Under the pieces are notes generated by a model, which was given only the letters and a program-made list of their open reading frames with translations, ran no database searches and had not been told where the DNA came from. Shown in pieces: positions 9,901 to 20,400 of a DNA stretch of 64,000 nucleotides. Made by a program: the position numbers and the translations under genes. Each line of letters starts with the position of its first letter. Within the stretch, counting starts at the first letter, position 1. The stretch covers positions 21,796,960 to 21,860,959 of the forward strand of contig LS997564.1 of NCBI GenBank assembly GCA_000469685.2. The letters run 5' to 3'. Source of the DNA: Haemonchus contortus. Its lineage: Eukaryota > Nematoda > Chromadorea > Rhabditida > Trichostrongylidae.

Positions 9901-12562
9901 GAATACAAGCATCTGGTAAATACACTTGAACTAATTCTTACAATTAGACCATACGACCCTACTATAGATGACGCACTAAATGTGTCTGTTGTTTTGTTTG
10001 TGTGTTTGACCGGAAATTCATAATCCTGTCCACTGGACTCAGAGCATTCAAAGTTGGTAAGAGTACAGGAGGCAGTGTTTGTGCGGAATAAATGTTTGAG
10101 CGGAAATTCATAACTCCGGCTTCCGTTGACCGAGGCAGTTCAAATTAAAGGCACCGTTTACGATAAATTTAGGGCACCCTTTTTTAACGGGGATTCATGG
10201 AACTACTCTAGAATAAAGCGATAACAACGAAAAAAGCGAAAAAAACGATGAACAAAGGGAAATAGAAAGGGTCAAAAAAGAGCTGGGAAGGGGGCTTGGA
10301 CGAGTTTCACTTTGGAAGAACGGCGGTTAAGGGAGTGTTCGGGCGAGTGCAGTTAGGCGACGCAATGTCTGCAATGGCAGACAACACACCCAAGCAGACA
10401 ACTTCGCCTAATGCGAAAGTGATGAACGGCAATTAGATTTCGTAGTCAGCCTAGCGAGGGGCGGAGGCCTCCCGTCCCCCAATGTTCCTGCCCTTATTGT
10501 GCCCTATCCAGACCGTTTTCCGACCTCATTCCTGCATAAATGGTATCAGAGGGGGCGTCGAATTCAAACCATGTGCAGATCTCCGAAACCATTTTTTTCG
10601 TGAACAGTGCCTTTAAGTAGGAGTACAGGGGTCGGGTTGGGAACACTTATGGTGGGTGGCAGGATCGGGCCTCGTCACAGGGGACTCCAGCCTCAGGGGA
10701 CTTAGAGCGTTGAAATTCAGTAGGAGTAGAGGAGGCAAGACGGGGACACTGATGGTAAACGGCAGGTCTAGACTCCGTCCACAGGAGGAGAGGCGTGAGC
10801 AAGATATTTAATTCGGACTACTTGAACCTTCGATGGGTCATTATTTTCAAGATGAACAGCAACAGATCAAGATTTCTAAGGCAGGCATAAGCACCAGCAC
10901 ATATTGAATACCACTTGCCTGTGTCAGTTCTTTGTCAAATTCGTGTTCCGAAAAGTATCATTTGCTCTAGAGAAGGAGCGGGCGATTTGCCAATTATTAC
11001 CATTCTATCAAAAGAAGGAAGAAAGCCCGGCGTCACCAGGCCAGCCCGACTAGCTAGACTTGAAGGCATAGACAAGATGGGGAATGGTTTATAATATTTC
11101 TTTCAGGATGAATCTGTGACTCCCAACTAGCACTCTGTCGGGCGAAAAACGGCACAAATAGGGCGTAATTAGGGCCCCAGAAATCGGCCTAGGCGAGGTA
11201 CACACCCGAAGCCATCAAAAAGGTGGTTGGTCGAGGATAAGACCAAAAGAAGCGCGTGTAAGAGCGGTGGGGGGGGGGTGAGTGCGTCGATTCGTACGAT
11301 TCTGGGTGCGCGCGGCAAATTGTGCGGCGAAATTCTGTGCGATTTGGACGACTGCAGCGATTATCATTGGGTCCCAAATTTGGAGTAAAATAGGTTAGTA
11401 GGATTGTCCGACACTACTAAAGTACTCTACTTCAAGTTTGTGCCCCAATGATAGGCGCAGGAGTTGTTTGAATCATCGCGAATTTCGCCGCGCGTACCCG
11501 GAATCGCACGAATAGAACGTCTCCCTATAAGAGGTGTTTGAACGAGCTACACAATGTGTGTCATTACGTACAGATCATTCAGAACGTTCAAAATCACTAG
11601 CATAAGTTACGAATAACAGACTAAGAGGGAAAATAACTAATCTTTTTCGTCCTCAAAGACTGCCCCGTGTGTATGCGCGGACGATTTTTAGCGGCATTGT
11701 AGGTACTGCAGCATACACAAGGGAACCCATGTGAAACAACTTGTCACGACCGATAGCTACAGTGAGGTCCTGTACAGTTCTGCTCGATGTAGTCATCTCT
11801 CTACTCATTACAACAATTAAGATCTCGTCCAAAAACCCTTCCATGTCATTTCCGTCATGGCAATCTCGTCCAACTTCTATTTTCCACACTTTTGAGGAGA
11901 CTTATTTCCCTCGAGATCGGCGAACTCTCTCGATTTCTTCACCGCCGATGAACTACTCCAAACCTATACTTCCGCTTTTCGACTAGAAAAGGGCACCTCA
12001 AAATTATCGTAAACAGTGTCTTAAAGGTTGCGATCATGGCAACATCACCTACAACAAATCCACTCAGCACGTCCTCAACCGAATAAGTGTCTCAGAACGA
12101 ATTAACTCGAAAAAAGGAAAAAATGAACTCTTGTGGGTTATACATAACATTGATCTCTTTAATCAAAAGCAACGGAGTGAGTCTAGTGATCATAGGTGTT
12201 TCCCCGCACCGCTATCCATCTACTTTTCCTTCAGAAAATCTACCATCGCTATTTTGAATCATTCATAGGGTTCGAAGGTTGGATTGAATGTCCCGGTATA
12301 GCCAAGCACCCATGCTGAATAGGAAACGATGAAGGGACCAGGGCGTAGCAGCCCCTTTTCATGATTGTTTGATGTTACATCGATTCTATGCTTCCAAAGC
12401 CCATTACTAAAGAAATGCCTGACAGCTCTAGGCAACTAAAAAAAAAGGAAATAATGAGCATTTCACCCGAATTGTACGAAACGTCCAATCGTATTTAACA
12501 AACTACTCACCATCATCAGCTAGAGGAATGTCTTCATTAGAGACGGTAGAAAAGTCAGTCAT
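6983..12562 (-). CDS. unc-69: UNC-69/SCOC short coiled-coil protein
   Basis: Three coding exons join in phase to a 106-residue protein: 12562-12511 (start [17 protein letters not shown]), 9876-9748 (acidic/proline linker, then [15 protein letters not shown]) and 7122-6983 ([19 protein letters not shown], then [16 protein letters not shown], stop TAG at 6983-6985). Donors are GTGAGT at both junctions; acceptors end in TTTAG and TTTCAG. The heptad-rich segment at about residues 50-95 is the conserved SCOC coiled coil, and the length matches the short SCOC/UNC-69 form. In C. elegans UNC-69 works with UNC-76 in axon outgrowth and presynaptic transport; vertebrate SCOC binds Golgi ARL proteins. 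The ATG was chosen because its frame has no nearer start and the length fits; an open extension upstream (through [17 protein letters not shown]) leaves a longer form possible. Both introns are about 2.6 kb and carry MITEs. Confidence 0.9.
7832..7982. mobile_element. GC-rich foldback MITE, CATAGTCCACGA termini
   Basis: Inverted ends CATAGTCCACGA (7832-7843) and TCGTGGACTAT (7971-7981) enclose repeated, self-complementary CGACCAGTCGCGCGAC-type motifs. The flank reads ATAAAAGCAGCC, which recurs beside a related end at about 31794-31830. A second full copy is at 30143-30233. Confidence 0.8.
8091..8290. mobile_element. TTAAAGGCAC-family MITE fragment with perfect 47-bp hairpin
   Basis: The left edge TTAAAGACACAGTTCACG (from about 8094) is the terminus of the MITE family seen elsewhere in this window. 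Inside, 8171-8217 and 8227-8273 are exact reverse complements (47 bp each) around the 9-base spacer GTCGACGTA. The arms carry GATAGGGCGTAATAAGAG, related to unpaired sequence at about 11155-11170. Confidence 0.85.
8375..8903. mobile_element. Tc1-type MITE with perfect 32-bp terminal inverted repeats
   Basis: 8375-8406 and 8872-8903 are exact reverse complements of 32 bp, beginning TACAGTAGCGCTCAAAAGTC. TA at both edges followed by CAGT is the Tc1/mariner signature. The 529-bp body has no transposase. A truncated relative of the right half, sharing TTGAGCGCTACTGTA, lies at about 52920-53216. Confidence 0.85.
8941..9098. repeat. GC-rich foldback repeat
   Basis: CCGCCGATGGGCCTTGCGAG at the left edge is mirrored, with mismatches, by CTCGCAAGGTCCACCGGCGG ending at 9098. 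An inner pair GTTGACAACACTG / CAGTGTTTTCAAC is also inverted. CG-rich runs contrast with the AT-rich surroundings. Confidence 0.7.
9121..9485 (+). mobile_element. Diverged copy of the GATTGCGATGGAAG MITE family
   Basis: It shares blocks in order with the better copies at 13907-14280 and 27414-27796: GTCGC, ATGCGATGGAAG, CAAGTCTAATGATCGTAAAA, CGATTGGCCGG and GTACGGTAACTGCA. The terminal inverted repeats are eroded. Confidence 0.6.
10145..10616. mobile_element. TTAAAGGCAC-family MITE, complete
   Basis: Left end TTAAAGGCACCGTTTACGAT; right end CGTGAACAGTGCCTTTAA, its inverse with mismatches. About 470 bp, non-coding, in intron 1 of unc-69. Confidence 0.8.
11655..12025 (-). mobile_element. TTAAAGGCAC-family MITE, truncated, reversed
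   Basis: In reverse orientation it carries the body of the copies at 37145 and 51594: tracts related to GTTTCACATGGGTTCCC and CTCGTCCAA, then GGGCACCTCAAAATTATCGT and the terminus ACAGTGTCTTAA. The other terminus is missing. It lies in intron 1 of unc-69. Confidence 0.7.
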
Positions 12563-12594
12563 CCAGTCGTAAAGGTCGTCTTGCTGCGCTTCAG
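12563..12594. promoter_or_regulatory. 32-bp divergent intergenic gap, unc-69 / small ORF
   Basis: The unc-69 start (minus, 12562) and the ATG of the 74-residue ORF (plus, 12595) are separated by only 32 bp. The plus side ends in TTGCTGCGCTTCAG directly before the ATG, which resembles a spliced-leader acceptor. If both starts are right, the genes share a promoter region or their 5' ends overlap. Confidence 0.4.
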
Positions 12595-12819
12595 ATGGTC
12601 GAAGAAGAAGCACAAGCTCCAACTTCGGACCAAAATCAATATGATTCTCAGCGTCGCAGCGAAATCGTGCCAATCGTGCCGCGCTGGCGAAGAGGCGTGG
12701 CTAAACGAACCTTCCCAGCAGTTGCCTGTTTTACGATTTTTCTGATCTACTTCCTTCTTTATTCGTTTTGCTCAGGACAATCTTCGAGTACCCCAAATAA
12801 ACCCGTTACTATTAAATAA
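12595..12819 (+). CDS. Small single-pass membrane protein, unidentified
   Basis: A 74-residue open frame starts at an ATG immediately after GCGCTTCAG, a plausible trans-splice acceptor. It reads [15 protein letters not shown], a basic patch ([10 protein letters not shown], about residues 29-38), one strongly hydrophobic helix (about residues 39-60, with [13 protein letters not shown]) and a short polar tail. The layout suggests a type II or tail-proximal membrane anchor with its N-terminus in the cytosol. I do not recognise the family. Its stop is about 46 bp before the acceptor of the OST4 gene on the same strand, with AATAAA at 12835-12840 between them, so the two could be a compact operon. 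The ORF partly overlaps the region antisense to upstream unc-69 sequence, so it could be a fortuitous frame. Confidence 0.5.
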   Translation: MVEEEAQAPTSDQNQYDSQRRSEIVPIVPRWRRGVAKRTFPAVACFTIFLIYFLLYSFCSGQSSSTPNKPVTIK

Positions 12820-12834
12820 TGATAAAATTTTATT

Positions 12835-12840
12835 AATAAA
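12835..12840 (+). terminator. AATAAA between the small ORF and OST4
   Basis: A canonical poly(A) signal 16 bp after the upstream stop and 25 bp before the TTTCAG acceptor preceding OST4. This is the order expected for two genes of a nematode operon, although the spacing is shorter than the usual roughly 100 bp. Confidence 0.6.
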
Positions 12841-12868
12841 GTTGAATATAAACAAGCAATTTCAGGAC

Positions 12869-12976
12869 ATGATCACCGACGTGCAACTCGGAATTTGTGC
12901 AAATATTCTTGGTATTGGAATATTTATGTTAGTAGTACTCTACCATTACATCACTGCTAATCAGCGATCTAACTGA
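12869..12976 (+). CDS. OST4: OST4, oligosaccharyltransferase small subunit
   Basis: A 35-residue protein: [14 protein letters not shown], a hydrophobic stretch ([13 protein letters not shown]) and a short polar tail (ITANQRSN), stop TGA. The start MITDVQL and the LYHY-type end of the single transmembrane helix are the hallmarks of OST4, a subunit of the endoplasmic-reticulum complex that transfers N-glycans to Asn-X-Ser/Thr. Length equals the family norm of about 36-40 residues. An acceptor AATTTCAG ends 3 bp upstream of the ATG, so the mRNA is probably trans-spliced right there. Genes this short are easily missed by ORF-based annotation. Confidence 0.88.
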   Translation: MITDVQLGICANILGIGIFMLVVLYHYITANQRSN

Positions 12977-12999
12977 TGATGCCCAAAGAACACTGAGTG

Positions 13000-13700
13000 A
13001 GTTCCTTGCTTTACTTTACTTTTTCTGGATTTATATTGTGAGTATTGGGAACAGTTCTTTGCATGCTGTTACTATACATTTTGAAATGCATGCCATGTGC
13101 GTTATTTGAATTGAGTACTGTAAATTGCTCTAAACATATCAGTTACCGTTTACGATACTAGTGAAATGTCATCATAAGCGTTCACAGATGGTAAGGGAAT
13201 AGGCCTAAGTGGAGAGTTATGTCTAAAGACATCGCTACATATCGGAGGCTCAAGGAAATATCTCAGAACCCACTGGATGTTTGCTATTGTTTGTTTATTC
13301 GGTCTGTTCATCTCCTTCATCTCTTCCGGCGCAGTCAGGACGTTAGAATACACTTGAATTTTCATAGTTCTTCAGAATGGGATGGGTTCGCAGCAAATTT
13401 TATCAGTGCTCAGCTGCAGAAGGGATTTCTTCAACAGAACATGGAAATGAGAGAAAAACAGAAGGTCGAGGAGTTTGTGGTACTGCTTTTTGCTAAGTGC
13501 CTTTAAATCACGTATTGCAACGAAGTAACAGCAGTGAAAAAGGAATTAACCCCAAGATTAAAAGTATAATGCAGCTTAAATCGGAACATCTCTCGAAAGC
13601 ACTGGAATAATTTGATCATTCCTTTATTAAACAGCACCACGACCTCGAGATTTTGTATGGCTCTATTTCTTGCTATCTTTTGACTATATAATCTCAGAAA
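13000..13700 (+). other. Region after OST4 with one exon-like segment
   Basis: At about 13383-13470, after the acceptor GTTCTTCAG, an open segment reads WDGFAANFISAQL and QKGFLQQNMEMREKQKVEEF. It is helical and charged and could be a real exon of an unidentified gene, but it has no ATG of its own, no convincing donor and no partner exon that I can join. Confidence 0.25.
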
Positions 13701-13727
13701 CTGGAGTAGGGTAGTGACAAGTGACGT

Positions 13728-13805
13728 CCTAACACACATGCATGGGTAGGGGATCGAATACTGGATCGATACTCGCCCAGACCAACCAAGCCATGCATCC
13801 ATCCA
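13728..13805 (+). mobile_element. tRNA-derived SINE fragment
   Basis: It contains GGGGATCGAATACTGGATCG and CCCAGACCAACCAAGCC, the B-box and following body shared with the fuller SINE copies at 29086, 47105 and 56217. Confidence 0.65.
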
Positions 13806-13906
13806 GAGTCTGCTGCCGCTTGTATTCCATAAGTGCTGCTATCCTAATCTGCTATCAAATCTGAACAGTCTAGCCCTAGGTTTGCGATGAGAGCGCGGTC
13901 AAGGGT

Positions 13907-14280
13907 CCGGGAACTTCTCCCCTAACACGGCGTCGCACACGCCGCACCCGCCGCCTATCGCAGGATTGCGATGGAAGATTGGAGCGCGCAATTTGGGAAG
14001 TGGGGAGTCCTTTAAACATTTTAATTGGCCGGCCGCTCTCTTCAGTTCCAATGCGATCCTGATCGTCGTTTATATAGGAGGAGTTATTTTAATTAATCAA
14101 GTCTAATAAACATGAGAACTAAAAAGAAACAGAAGAAAAAACGTTAAAATCCAATGAAAAAGCGAGCCAGTCAAGGAAAAATTTCGCGTCCTATCGATTG
14201 GCGGGGTACGGTAATTGCAGCGAAATTTGCCGCATGCCGCAAGGGAGAATGCCGCGATAGGGGAGAAGTTCCGTTACCCG
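13907..14280 (+). mobile_element. GATTGCGATGGAAG MITE, complete copy
   Basis: Ends GGAACTTCTCCCCTA and TAGGGGAGAAGTTCC are exact inverses (15 bp). The body matches 27414-27796 along its whole length, including GGAGTTATTTTAATTAATCA-like and GCCGCATGCCGCAAGGG blocks. A partial right-hand copy is at about 17340-17450. Confidence 0.8.
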
Positions 14281-14699
14281 CGCGGTCAAACATTTATTTC
14301 GCACATGCCCCGCCCCCTCCGCGCGGAGTTTGGCCCTGCCACGTACCACCATGTTCCCATCCCTCCTGTACTCCTACCCAGATTTAAGCACACACACACA
14401 CCACACACTCCATCCTTTCCTTGAGAGTGACCTAACAGTTGGAAATGTTTGAGTTAAGAAGACAGCTGTGCAAACGCGCTAATCACCTTCGTTCAGGACT
14501 CGTTGCTGCTTCCATATTGTGTTTTCTGGAGTTCGTCGAAGAAATGGATTGGCGATAGATCTTTCAGTGCCTATGGTTAATATTATTATGGGATAAATAT
14601 ATTTATTAAGTTATGATTCATTTCTTGTATACTTCGTTACTAGCTACGATGTATTGCTAAGTTACGTTTTTTGATGTGAACGAAATGCACTACTTACCG

Positions 14700-14990
14700 G
14701 ACCATTTTCACTTTTCGAAAAGCTCTTGCAGACAGGAGATTGCTTTACACTTTTAAACACTTGTGTCAACTGGAACTCGGGTACTTCCCGAATATTCGAT
14801 GCATAACAGCTCCAGGAACTCGAGTAAGTGCTCTTTCCCTTTCCGCTTTTTTCTATTTCAAGAAAGTACCGGCTTTGACATTTGCGGATGAAAACGTGAA
14901 TAATCTGGTGAAAGAAATGGGTATCAATCAATACGGAAAAATAGTTTGTGATTGCGAGAGGGAAACCAAAGTTATCGAACAAGTGAGTAG
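14700..14990 (+). CDS. Two putative exons of an unidentified gene
   Basis: One candidate exon follows TTGCAGACAG near 14730 and reads RLLYTFKHLCQLELGYFPN up to the donor GTAAGT near 14824. A second, after TATTTCAAG near 14862, reads VPALTFADENVNNLVKEMG then NQYGKIVCDCERETKVIEQ before the donor GTGAGT near 14981. Both carry good splice signals and amino-acid content like real protein. I do not recognise the family and see no start or stop exon. Confidence 0.35.
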
Positions 14991-15295
14991 GAACGAGCAC
15001 TAGCACCATTGTACCCTATATCTCTGCGAAAAGGGAGAAGAAGAACCTAGATCGACTTTCTCAGTGATCTACGGTCTACGATCGTTGTACATTGTTTTAT
15101 ACTGTCGTTGATTTGCTTTTTAACTTCTTGCCCTACGGCTCCTATACCGCTGATGGGAAGTCACTATTCTTCTCATGGGCCAACATGCATTTCCTACTCC
15201 TTTTGGAAAAGTAATATATAAAGTGATTAATTCCGATTGGATCAAATTACCAACTAAATTCGTACAAGGGTGGTTAAGGAGACAGGTCGTTGGCC

Positions 15296-15496
15296 TCACT
15301 GTGTCGGGCGAATGTATTCTATACAACGGCTTTCTTGGAAATGTATGAGCTGATGCTCAGCACCAAGATCACATAGTTCGCTAATGAATTTTGATAGCAG
15401 ATAAGCTTTAGCTTTCAGCTCCAGCTGCGTATCAGCCGGGAACTTCAGGAATACAATCACCCACTTTGGATACGCAGTTTCGGTTCGGGTCATCAA
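15296..15496 (-). other. Coding-like open frame, unidentified
   Basis: A 66-codon frame reads AYPKWVIVFLKFPADTQLEL and KAKAYLLSKFISELCDLG. The residue mix is more protein-like than neighbouring chance ORFs, but no splice sites or family resemblance support it. Confidence 0.2.
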
Positions 15497-15499
15497 TCA

Positions 15500-17990
15500 G
15501 TAGAGGCGGTACAGCCACACCAGGAGGCTACTCCACATATTCAACGTGAGTTTTCATTTCGATCCTCGTTTAACAATTCTTTGTCACATATTTCAAAACC
15601 CTTCGGTGAAAATGGTCCCCCTTGTGATCTCAATCGTAAGATGTTTTGAGTTTTTCTTTTTTTTCTTAATCTGACCTCTTTCCTGTAACATGTAACTATG
15701 CTGAGTATTTGTCTCTAATTCCTTTCTGCGAATCATACCAATCTGTTCGTTTTCTTTTGTTTTAGTACTAAACAGCTACGCATTCCTTTTCTTAAACGTA
15801 GTTTTGTGTGTGCATTTGTGCTAGGAAATGATGACCGCGAAAGGGGCTACAGGTGGCGGGAGTTTTTTTTTAGAAGCGTTATGCATCTAGCTTTAATAGC
15901 GATCCTTGTGTACTGTGGAGTGTGATGAGATCGCAAATGGTTAGTGACTTAAGAGGTAGCGAATAAGAAGCTGATGGGTAGGCTACAAAGACAAGAACGA
16001 CTTTACTTGTTGCCTTTTTCGCATGACTGTGACTGTGACTGCCTTTACACTTTCATGTGTGCTGAGGGGTGAAACAGGATCGTAGATGATTGGGGAGAAA
16101 GTAACATCAGCCGGTCGTCTGTAGCGAGGTCGTAGATAACGAATAAGAAAAGAATATAACAGGAGATAAAGGCTGATAGTGGGCTGCAGTGGGCTAGATA
16201 TAATTGATATTGGATATTTCGCGTCTTTCCTCTTCACAGTGGAAACTTTACCTTTTCGTACGACGTATGCGATTAGGCGAAATGTAGGTAGTTTGAAGAC
16301 AAAAAGTAAGATAGTGGGGGTAGTGGTAGGGATAAGAACTTATGAAAGAAGATACCCCATGAGGAATCAATCATTCCTCGATATTATGCTGTGAACAGTA
16401 CGCATCAAATGTTGGAGACTCATAAAGGAATGATGCTTTCTCTTTGATTCCATATTACCTGCAACAAAACTCATGGGGAACGTGGGAGAACCTCGACATA
16501 AATTACATTCATGAGTAGGGAGGGGTCATGAGTCACAACGACTTTATCAGTTACAGTAAGGAAAACTGGATTTGGTAAGCCATGACTTCAGCTGCTCATA
16601 TACAGAGGTGTTGCTGCATGGTCGGAGTCAAAAAAATAAATCTTCGGTTAAGAAGCAGTCTAATGAAACCAGTCGTACTGTCTTGTTTATAGTGACCTCC
16701 CCCTTCTCCAGGTTTTTTGTCAGTGTTGTGGTGTCGACCTAATCCCAGATATTTCCCCTTCAAAAGTTCTGCCTTTATTGTGTTGTTGTGGAATGTTCCT
16801 AGTAAACTGTGCGTTCCAATTTTGTCATGGAAGGTCGGCGTAAGCTGAGCACTCTTTATGTGACTAATTGATTTTCCTTTCAAAGAAGTGATCGTGTTGG
16901 TTGTTTTACTGCTGTTCGGATGTCGGCCTGGGCAAAGTTGACACGTTTTGCTCGTCGTTTCGTGCATTTTAAGCAGGTTCGTTGAGAAGAATTTTCCTTC
17001 TTACTTCAAAGTAACCTTCTGCTTTAGAATATTATTATTACAGCGTTATCCGCCTCAATTAGTAAATTTGCAGTTAATTTCCTTTATATTGCAAACAGTC
17101 TCGTAGTTTTCTATTCTACATCGCAGAATTCGCAATCAGTTTCGTATTTTTAACCGATTTCGTTAACTTTACGATCAAATTCGTAAATGTTGCATCCAGT
17201 TTCCTATATTCTGAATGCATTCGCTGCTGCATTGAGGCGGGAAACAAAGGCACTCTGCTGCTTTCTACAGCAGCTTATGAAGCCTATCTATCTATCTATA
17301 TGCAATTGTATTGTATGTATTCAAAGCAGACAGCGAAAATAGAGCCTATCGATTGGCTGAATACGATGCAGTTTTAAACTCCGAGACGACTAAAAATGTT
17401 GCCGCATGCGGCATACGAACGTAAGAATTCGGGAAGAAGTTCCACCACCCCATTCAACTCAGCAACCGTCTTTTTTTTTCATGCTCCAAATTTCCGCGAC
17501 GTAATCATTTCCTAACAACTGCGTTCAGAGAAAGAATCGCTAGTGAAACAAGACGTCGATTAGAGGCCTGCAGTTGACCTGCTCTCGCTCAATGTTTCAG
17601 TAGACCGTTGTGGGAGAAATATTGAGATGAAGAGCGACTACGGAAAAGGATTAATTTGATGCAGGAGACGGAGCAGTTGCTGGATAGGGCAGGGGCTTCA
17701 TAATTTTTCGAAACTAACGATTTGAGCGCCAAAGCAGATATGTGAGCTCAAGCATATCATAAATAAAATATCAAAATCAAATTCCGGAAAACTCCTACAT
17801 GAAGAAATTGCGCACTCGCACTTGAGTTTTTACCATTTTTTGCGCACCTTTCATATTACAAGGAATGGGTTCCTGAGGAGAATTTTCCTTCACGTACTGT
17901 TGTCGGCTTCGAGTGAAAAGTCTGCTGTATTGAGAGTAAAGGCGCCAGTATCAATACGCTGATCTTACTTTCTACAGACCTAACCGTTTC
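15500..17990. other. Gap before unc-50
   Basis: No gene supported. It contains a CTAT microsatellite (about 17284-17297), a partial GATTGCGATGGAAG-family MITE (about 17340-17450), and a run of TTTCGTA/TTTCCTA-type phrases at about 17040-17220. A short segment at 16240-16283 (LFVRRMRLGE) resembles the residues preceding the conserved UNC-50 block but cannot be spliced in phase. Confidence 0.4.
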
Positions 17991-18006
17991 ATGTCTGTCT
18001 GTTCAG

Positions 18007-20070
18007 ATGGATTTCGAATTTGCTCTTTGGCAGATGTTATATTTGCTGATTCAGCCGCAGAAAGTCTATCGGAATTTCATATACAGAAAACGTGAGTTAT
18101 GAATAGAAGATGTTGTTACGGATCTGCTTAATCGTGTTAGCTTTGATTAGGTTAGGTCCTTTAACAGACTTGCCCCTTGCTGAGATTTTTCCATCTCATT
18201 TCATATTCAGGTACAAAGGACCAGTTTGCTCGGGATGATCCCGCGTTCTTAGTTTTGCTATCGCTGTCTCTTATCTTCTCTTCGGTCTTCTATGCGGTTG
18301 CCCTAGGCTTGACGACATGGGGATTTGTGAAGTTTTTCTTATGGGTAATCTTCATAGACTGTATCGGTGTGGGATTGATTGTCGCTACAATTCTATGGTG
18401 AGTTTTATACGCAGTCTTCGCAAGTGTGATTTGTTCTTTATGTGTTAGTCTCTATTTTATTTTTGATTACTGCAACAAATTGACTTACTTCAAGGTGGTC
18501 CTCAAATCAGTTTCTTCGAAAAGTGCAGGACCAAGATGTGGAATGGGGTTATTGCTTCGATGTGCATCTCAACGCCTTCTTCCCCATGCTTATTCTTTTG
18601 CATGTTCTTCTTCCCATAATTTACCCAAGTGAGTCGTTGTTGGCTTTTTCAAAGGTTTCGGTTCTTCTTAATAGCGATTCTGCTTGAAAACTTTCTCACA
18701 CGTTGCCTAACAGCTTGTTCTGGTGCACCTTTTCAAACTGGTCGCTCGTTAGAGCAGTGTCGTTTATTCAAAACTCATTTTACCATTATATTACCATTAT
18801 TGGGTTTGTTATGCTATCGGAAAGGGGGGTGTAAGGAACAAGTTATGGCGTCCAATGTAAGTACAGCCACTGAGGTACTCGAGAAGCCTAACATGGTGTG
18901 GAAGACTAACATCGCCATGCCAAATATTGCTACGTTGGCAGGTCGGTTCTACGAGCCTGAAATCATATGCGAATAGATTTTCGTACCGTGCAAGAGATAG
19001 GTTGAAGGTCGTTGACCGTATCTCCGGAGCCATATTTTTGGGGTCCCTCCAAATACCAGCTGTGTCAGGGTAATTGTTTACGAATGTCATAAAGACAATA
19101 TGATGCTATCAAGATACTACGCTATCAGATCAGTAAGAAAGACAGTTGAGAAAGCCGTGGCAAAGGGTGCCCAATTTCTTGAAGTCAGCTAAAAACATGC
19201 AACGCGTGGTGGTAGCAGAAGAGTGTATGGGCGAGCGGAGCATCTGTACGATAACTTAGGTATCAGTCAAATCAGCTCATACACGAGTACTATCAAGTTG
19301 GTGTGAGGTTTTCTAGATCTTAAGGGAAAGCTACTGTAAACTGTAAGGGACAGGAAAGGTAATACGACTGGGAAGCGAAATTAAGCTTTTTACAAGGCAA
19401 AATTTTCCCCGGCGAAATCATCATGTTTTACCACCCGTATTCTTCCTAGGTGTCGAAGAAACATCAGGAAATATCTGTTTACGAACTTCTTAGATAACAG
19501 GCACTACATGATACGAAATATCACATTCTTTGCCTTTTATCTTTCCTGCAATGTTTGCAATCACTTACAAAATATAACTTCGGGGTTTGAAATGTTGAGG
19601 GGTTGCTGTTTTGCTCCCTGCTGCAAGAGCCTTTCTGGTGAATCTCACACCATAATGGAATGCTTTCTCTAAGTATTTTGTCAAACAAAAGGCTATGTTA
19701 TATGTGTTTGGGACGTACCGTTTTTCTATCCCGCTACCTTCAACCTGTGATTTTCAGCCTTAGTTGACTCCCCATTCTTCCTACCTACTGCACTTGGTAA
19801 CACAATTTGGTTCATTGCTGCAGTTTACTACGTATATATAACGTTTCTCGGATATACTGGTACGCTTTCTCTGTTCTCTGCTACTATTTTTCATGAGTTC
19901 GAGGTCTTTTATAAGGTTTTTCAGCTCTGCCAATTTTGCATCGCACTCAGTATTTCCTATATCCGATGACATTTTTGTTCATCTCATGGGTAGCCACGAT
20001 AACGGCGGGATGGAATATCTCTCGAAGTGCCATGGGTTTCTACCATTATCGAGTTCGAACAGACGATTAG
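18007..20070 (+). CDS. unc-50: UNC-50 Golgi membrane protein (nicotinic receptor trafficking)
   Basis: Five exons join in phase: 18007-18091, 18211-18397, 18495-18628, 19758-19859, 19925-20070 (stop TAG), giving 217 residues. Diagnostic blocks are MDFEFALWQMLYLL, RTKDQFARDDPAFLVLLSLS, DCIGVGLIVATILW, DVEWGYCFDVHLNAFFP and NTIWFIAAVYYVYITFLGYT, in the family order. About five hydrophobic helices are visible. UNC-50 is a conserved Golgi multipass protein, and in C. elegans it is required for assembly or trafficking of levamisole-type nicotinic receptors. Family members have some 50-70 further N-terminal residues. Here GTCTGTTCAG directly precedes the ATG, so either an upstream exon is missing from my model or the mRNA is spliced-leader trans-spliced at the ATG. 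A poly(A) signal is at 20395. Confidence 0.93.
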
Positions 20071-20394
20071 CTTGATTTTCTGGCATGTAGGTGATTGGTG
20101 AATGAACATATTTTGTGGTGCTCCTTTCGAGTAAGCATGACCCTTTTTCTTTGTGAGAAAGATCACATGCTCTATATTGCCGCTAGCTTCATTATTGATT
20201 TGGGGGAAACCTAGAATTGTGAAGCTAAGTCTATTGATTGATCGGTTTTTTGTACAGCTCGTGTAATCTATGTTAACGTTTATATATGGGAATTCGCTTG
20301 TATTTAGATGTTGCCTTTTCAGTCTTATTCATTTGTTTTCACACTAATTGCAAACCCATACAGCTAATTGTTATCCTTGTACTTAGAATCAGTC

Positions 20395-20400
20395 AATAAA
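20395..20400 (+). terminator. AATAAA poly(A) signal of unc-50
   Basis: Canonical signal 325 bp after the unc-50 stop on the same strand, in AT-rich sequence. Confidence 0.65.

Noticed and set aside
13383..13480. Possible PLGRKT-like first exon
   Set aside because: The similarity is limited to Gln/Met/Glu-rich helix composition. The frame has no ATG and no matching second exon.
16240..16283. Candidate N-terminal exon of unc-50 (LFVRRMRLGE)
   Set aside because: Its GTAGGT donor leaves two bases, but the exon at 18007 begins on a codon boundary, so the splice would be out of frame.
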